DNA of 9,220 nt from JAZMZS01 sp045580775 (lineage in GTDB: Bacteria > Bacillota > Clostridia > Oscillospirales > CAG-272), in NCBI GenBank assembly GCA_045580775.1, contig JAZNOK010000013.1, forward strand, positions 1 through 9,220, in the 5' to 3' direction. Within the stretch, counting starts at the first letter, position 1, and every line of letters begins with the position of its first letter. The notes beneath the pieces were generated by a model. The model was not told the DNA's origin and made no database searches. It worked only from the letters and a program-made list of their open reading frames with translations. The translations under genes and the position numbers were made by a program. Positions 6,755 to 9,220 of the stretch are shown one piece after another.

Positions 6755-8053
6755 TTACCATCCTTTTAAAATCATTTCGCTTAGCGACTCTGCACATATT
6801 ACACCGGCTCTTTTAGCTTCGGAGAGTGTATTTCCGCACGATCCTATCTCGATTAGAAGCGAACCGTTTGTGTATTGTTGATTATATGAGCTTTCTCTCA
6901 GTGACATTGTTCTTGTAAAACCATCATAGCAGGTGTTTAACAGCTCAGTAGTTTTTAATGCAAGCGTTAGATTTTTTTCCCAATCTTTGTGTTCCGGAGT
7001 ATTGACGTTGCTTCCCATTACAAACATTATCTGTGCTGTTGCCTCACCGTTTATGCTTGTCAGAGGTCTGTATTTGATTTTGTTATCACCCACTATTGAG
7101 TCTCTGTGTATATCGAAAACATACTTGATGGAAGGATATTTTTCTATATATTGCTTTATGCTTTGCTTAGCTCTTTCGTAGGAGTTTTGGTATGATTCTT
7201 TGTCATGCATTATCTGACAATGAAGGGTTGGGATCCCATTTTTATTCAGAATTTTCGCCATTTCGGAGCCTACTGCAACAATGTTTTTTGTAACATCGTC
7301 ACTTCTTGGCAGGTTTTTGGTCTCTGAATATGATACACTACCTTCTTCCGAGTATGCTTCTGTGCCGTGTGTGTGTATGATCAAGACAAGCGGATCTATA
7401 GTCATGTCTTCATTTATTGACAGTGTGTATGGCTGCTCTTGGATAGAGCTATCGAGAAAATTATTTACATCTATTTCGTATTCAGTTCTGTTCGATATTG
7501 TTATTTCCTTGCTCGATAGATCGGTTGTAATAATTGCATATTCACCTTCGGGAATCTCTGGTTCCGCTGCGGGGCCTTTTTCTGTTTCTGTTGGCAGATC
7601 ATCATCTTCCGGAGGGAGCTGATCATTTTTATCCTCTTCTGTTTTGTTTTGTGTATTTGCATTAAGAGAGTTATCGTTGTTGTCTTGGGAGTTATCTTCA
7701 CCAAAGCTACCGGACATTAAAAACTCATAAATATTCTTATCTGTACTGTTTATATCAACACCTAAAAAGTCTGATGCGAAATATTCAATGATTTTTTCGG
7801 CTGAAATCATTTCTTTGCCCGCAGAAAAGAGACACAGAGTAACAGAGAAAACTGCAAGCAGACACAGCAATACCGAAAAAATATAGAAAGGAACCGGATC
7901 GAAACTTCTTGTGCTTTTTTTGCTTTTTATTGTTTCTTTTAAGTGGGTATTTTCACTTTTAGGTTCTTGTTCTGATATACTACCGCAATCTGTGTTGTCA
8001 TTTTCAGCATCCCGATTATAAAGAACAGGGAGTTTTTCATTGTTTATTTGCAT
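6755..8053 (-). CDS. spoIIP: Stage II sporulation protein P, engulfment peptidoglycan hydrolase
   Basis: A 432-residue protein of the SpoIIP family. The family provides the amidase and endopeptidase of the SpoIID-SpoIIM-SpoIIP complex, which remodels septal peptidoglycan so that the mother cell can engulf the forespore. Residues 1-52 are a polar cytoplasmic tail, 53-78 a single membrane anchor, and about 110-170 an acidic Asn/Asp/Glu/Pro linker outside the membrane. The catalytic domain then runs to the C-terminus. Its family signatures are HTHGTEAY at 227-234, DIHRD at 314-318, the YNQ near 390 and IEIGSCGNT at 401-409. The conserved histidines and E402 are the expected metal and catalytic residues. 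The start is the ATG at 8053 because AAGGAG stands 6 nt before it. An upstream in-frame ATG at 8110 has no ribosome binding site. It is downstream of gpr, as in Bacillus subtilis, with a sigma-E-like promoter in the gap. Confidence 0.95.
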   Translation of the reverse strand: MQINNEKLPVLYNRDAENDNTDCGSISEQEPKSENTHLKETIKSKKSTRSFDPVPFYIFSVLLCLLAVFSVTLCLFSAGKEMISAEKIIEYFASDFLGVDINSTDKNIYEFLMSGSFGEDNSQDNNDNSLNANTQNKTEEDKNDQLPPEDDDLPTETEKGPAAEPEIPEGEYAIITTDLSSKEITISNRTEYEIDVNNFLDSSIQEQPYTLSINEDMTIDPLVLIIHTHGTEAYSEEGSVSYSETKNLPRSDDVTKNIVAVGSEMAKILNKNGIPTLHCQIMHDKESYQNSYERAKQSIKQYIEKYPSIKYVFDIHRDSIVGDNKIKYRPLTSINGEATAQIMFVMGSNVNTPEHKDWEKNLTLALKTTELLNTCYDGFTRTMSLRESSYNQQYTNGSLLIEIGSCGNTLSEAKRAGVICAESLSEMILKGW

Positions 8054-8059
8054 ATAATT

Positions 8060-8065
8060 CTCCTT
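8060..8065 (-). promoter_or_regulatory. Ribosome binding site that fixes the spoIIP start
   Basis: AAGGAG on the minus strand, 6 nt before the ATG at 8053-8051. The alternative in-frame ATG at 8110-8108, 19 codons upstream, has nothing comparable before it. The shorter 432-residue form is therefore preferred. Confidence 0.8.
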
Positions 8066-8133
8066 GATTGATTTATTACATCTTTTGCATCTTATACACC
8101 GAGATGGCATTAAGAAAAGTTTCTCTCAAGGAA

Positions 8134-8163
8134 AATATATGACAGATGAGGTGCATAATATTC
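8134..8163 (-). promoter_or_regulatory. Sigma-E-like promoter for spoIIP
   Basis: On the minus strand GAATATT (8157-8163) and CATATATT (8134-8141) are separated by 15 bp. This is close to the mother-cell sigma-E consensus of a KMATATT-type -35 and CATACAHT-type -10 with 13-15 bp between. It begins about 10 bp past the gpr stop and would start spoIIP mRNA near 8126. In B. subtilis spoIIP is known to have a sigma-E promoter between gpr and spoIIP, so the position agrees with established biology. Confidence 0.6.
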
Positions 8164-8172
8164 ACATGCATG

Positions 8173-9060
8173 CTATAATATGATCTCTTCTTTGGATGCA
8201 GATCTATATATAGCGTCAGCCAGAATTTCGCTGATCTCATCTGTTACTGTGTCAATTTCGTTTAGAGTAACGTAAAAAGATCTTCCGTTTTTAAGCAGTT
8301 GTTCTGTTTTGTCGGAATCGTATTCTATTTCACATTTTTCCAGTGCATCATAGATTAATGTTGAAGAACTTACAACCGTTGGTATACCAATACTTATCAC
8401 TCTGCATCCCGTGAGTTCTTTGTCTATTTTTTTTCTTTTGTTTCCGATACCTGATCCCGGCGTGACGCCTGTGTCGGATATTTGGACTGTTCTAGCCAGC
8501 CTCTCAAGATTTCTTGCACATAATGAATCGACAGTTATAATCACATCCGGCTTTATTATGTTTGCTGCACCCATGAATATTTCCGCACTTTCCATTCCTG
8601 TCTGTGCCATCACTCCAGGTGCGAGAGCAGATATTTTATTGATAGAAAGTTTCTCAAAAAGTTTGGGATCATACATACTCAAATGGCGAGTCACCGCAAG
8701 TTTTGAAATGGTTTTTGGTCCGATAGAATCAGATGTAAGTGACTGGTTTCCAAGTCCCCCAACAAGTATTTCGTTCAATTTTTTGGGAAACATTGATGAA
8801 ATTTCATGAGATATTACGTATGACAGTGCATTTTTTTGTTCATCTGCCATTTCGGTTATGTTGTCAAAATAAATTGTAGAATATCTTCCTTTTGCAGCTG
8901 ATGATAAAATCTTTTCCGATTGTGTCTTTATGTTCATTCTTTGAATTTTATAACCCAGCATTTCTGTCGATGAAAAATCAACATCCTGTGAAGAAGTTTT
9001 ATCTGTTTTTGACGCTTGCGATAGTTCACATGCCAGCTCAGTCAATACGTATTTATTCAT
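8173..9060 (-). CDS. gpr: GPR, germination protease that degrades small acid-soluble spore proteins
   Basis: A 295-residue member of peptidase family A25, the protease that starts breakdown of the DNA-protecting SASPs when a spore germinates. Both family aspartates are present: D111 in GNQSLTSDSIGP and D178 in IITVDSLCAR. Other strong signatures are RHL (125-127), SALAPGVMAQTG (144-155), SDTGVTPGSGIGNKRK (195-210) and GIPTVV (225-230). The enzyme is made as a zymogen. TELACE near the N-terminus corresponds to TDLAVE in B. subtilis, so the propeptide would be only about six residues (MNKYVL). The protein is about 70 residues shorter than the 368-residue B. subtilis enzyme, mainly after GIPTVV. 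The start ATG is preceded by GGAG (9068-9071) at 7 nt. Expression in the forespore under sigma-F/sigma-G is expected for the family, but I found no convincing promoter upstream. Confidence 0.95.
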   Translation of the reverse strand: MNKYVLTELACELSQASKTDKTSSQDVDFSSTEMLGYKIQRMNIKTQSEKILSSAAKGRYSTIYFDNITEMADEQKNALSYVISHEISSMFPKKLNEILVGGLGNQSLTSDSIGPKTISKLAVTRHLSMYDPKLFEKLSINKISALAPGVMAQTGMESAEIFMGAANIIKPDVIITVDSLCARNLERLARTVQISDTGVTPGSGIGNKRKKIDKELTGCRVISIGIPTVVSSSTLIYDALEKCEIEYDSDKTEQLLKNGRSFYVTLNEIDTVTDEISEILADAIYRSASKEEIIL

Positions 9061-9147
9061 ATTATTTCTCCATGGTATTTAAAGCTGTTTCGTATTTCAT
9101 ATTCAGACCGCTGCATACTACATAAAATATGATTATTACATGTCAAA

Positions 9148-9178
9148 TTGCACAATAAACAAGAAAATAATTGTGCAA
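9148..9178. repeat. Perfect 9-bp inverted repeat upstream of gpr
   Basis: TTGCACAAT and ATTGTGCAA are exact reverse complements with a 13-bp AT-rich spacer, about 90-120 bp upstream of gpr. No U-run follows on either strand, so it is not a typical terminator. A protein-binding site for gpr or for an unseen gene to the right is possible. The rest of 9061-9220 holds no gene that I can support. Confidence 0.5.
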
Positions 9179-9220
9179 AGCACCAAACATTTGTTTTGTA
9201 TGCAAATTCACGATTGATAA

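Noticed and set aside
7281..7622. Plus-strand open frames opposite spoIIP and gpr (also 6933-7181 and 8411-8809)
   Set aside because: They are shadows of well-identified genes on the minus strand, with no initiation signals.
8054..8110. Longer SpoIIP starting at the ATG at 8110
   Set aside because: It has no ribosome binding site, whereas AAGGAG stands 6 nt before the ATG at 8053. The extra 19 residues are also Cys/Lys-rich and unlike a SpoIIP N-terminus.
9076..9105. Sigma-G-like promoter for gpr (TGAATA, 17 bp, TTAAATA on the minus strand)
   Set aside because: The -35 fits, but the -10 matches poorly and transcription would begin inside the ribosome binding site.

Overview
The window suggests a low-GC, endospore-forming Gram-positive bacterium of the class Clostridia. 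The Gram-positive replicative polymerase PolC and the spore-only genes gpr and spoIIP show this directly. The general flavour of the proteins suggests the Ruminococcaceae/Oscillospirales, but that placement is only an inference.

Layout, left to right. (1) 1-269, minus strand: the 5' end of rpsB (ribosomal protein S2), running off the left edge, with a structured leader of about 119 nt and its own promoter. (2) 602-5098, plus strand: polC, divergent from rpsB, with its own extended -10 promoter. It ends at a strong bidirectional terminator at 5106-5145. (3) 5150-5986, minus strand: a helix-turn-helix plus S24 peptidase repressor of the LexA/HdiR/CI type that cleaves itself. (4) 6283-6660, plus strand: a 125-residue membrane protein that I do not recognise, divergent from the repressor. 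Its promoter has a perfect consensus and carries several overlapping palindromes. (5) 6755-9060, minus strand: gpr (spore protease) followed by spoIIP (engulfment peptidoglycan hydrolase). A sigma-E-like promoter lies between them. (6) 9061-9220: upstream DNA with a perfect 9-bp inverted repeat and no gene.

How the genes work together. rpsB and polC are housekeeping genes for translation and replication. gpr and spoIIP form the sporulation pair also found side by side in Bacillus subtilis. The central pair is the least explained part: a self-cleaving repressor facing a small two-helix membrane protein behind a strong, operator-rich promoter. It resembles a DNA-damage-inducible switch and its effector. 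That reading rests on architecture and has not been demonstrated. I see no insertion sequence, CRISPR array, tRNA or rRNA gene.
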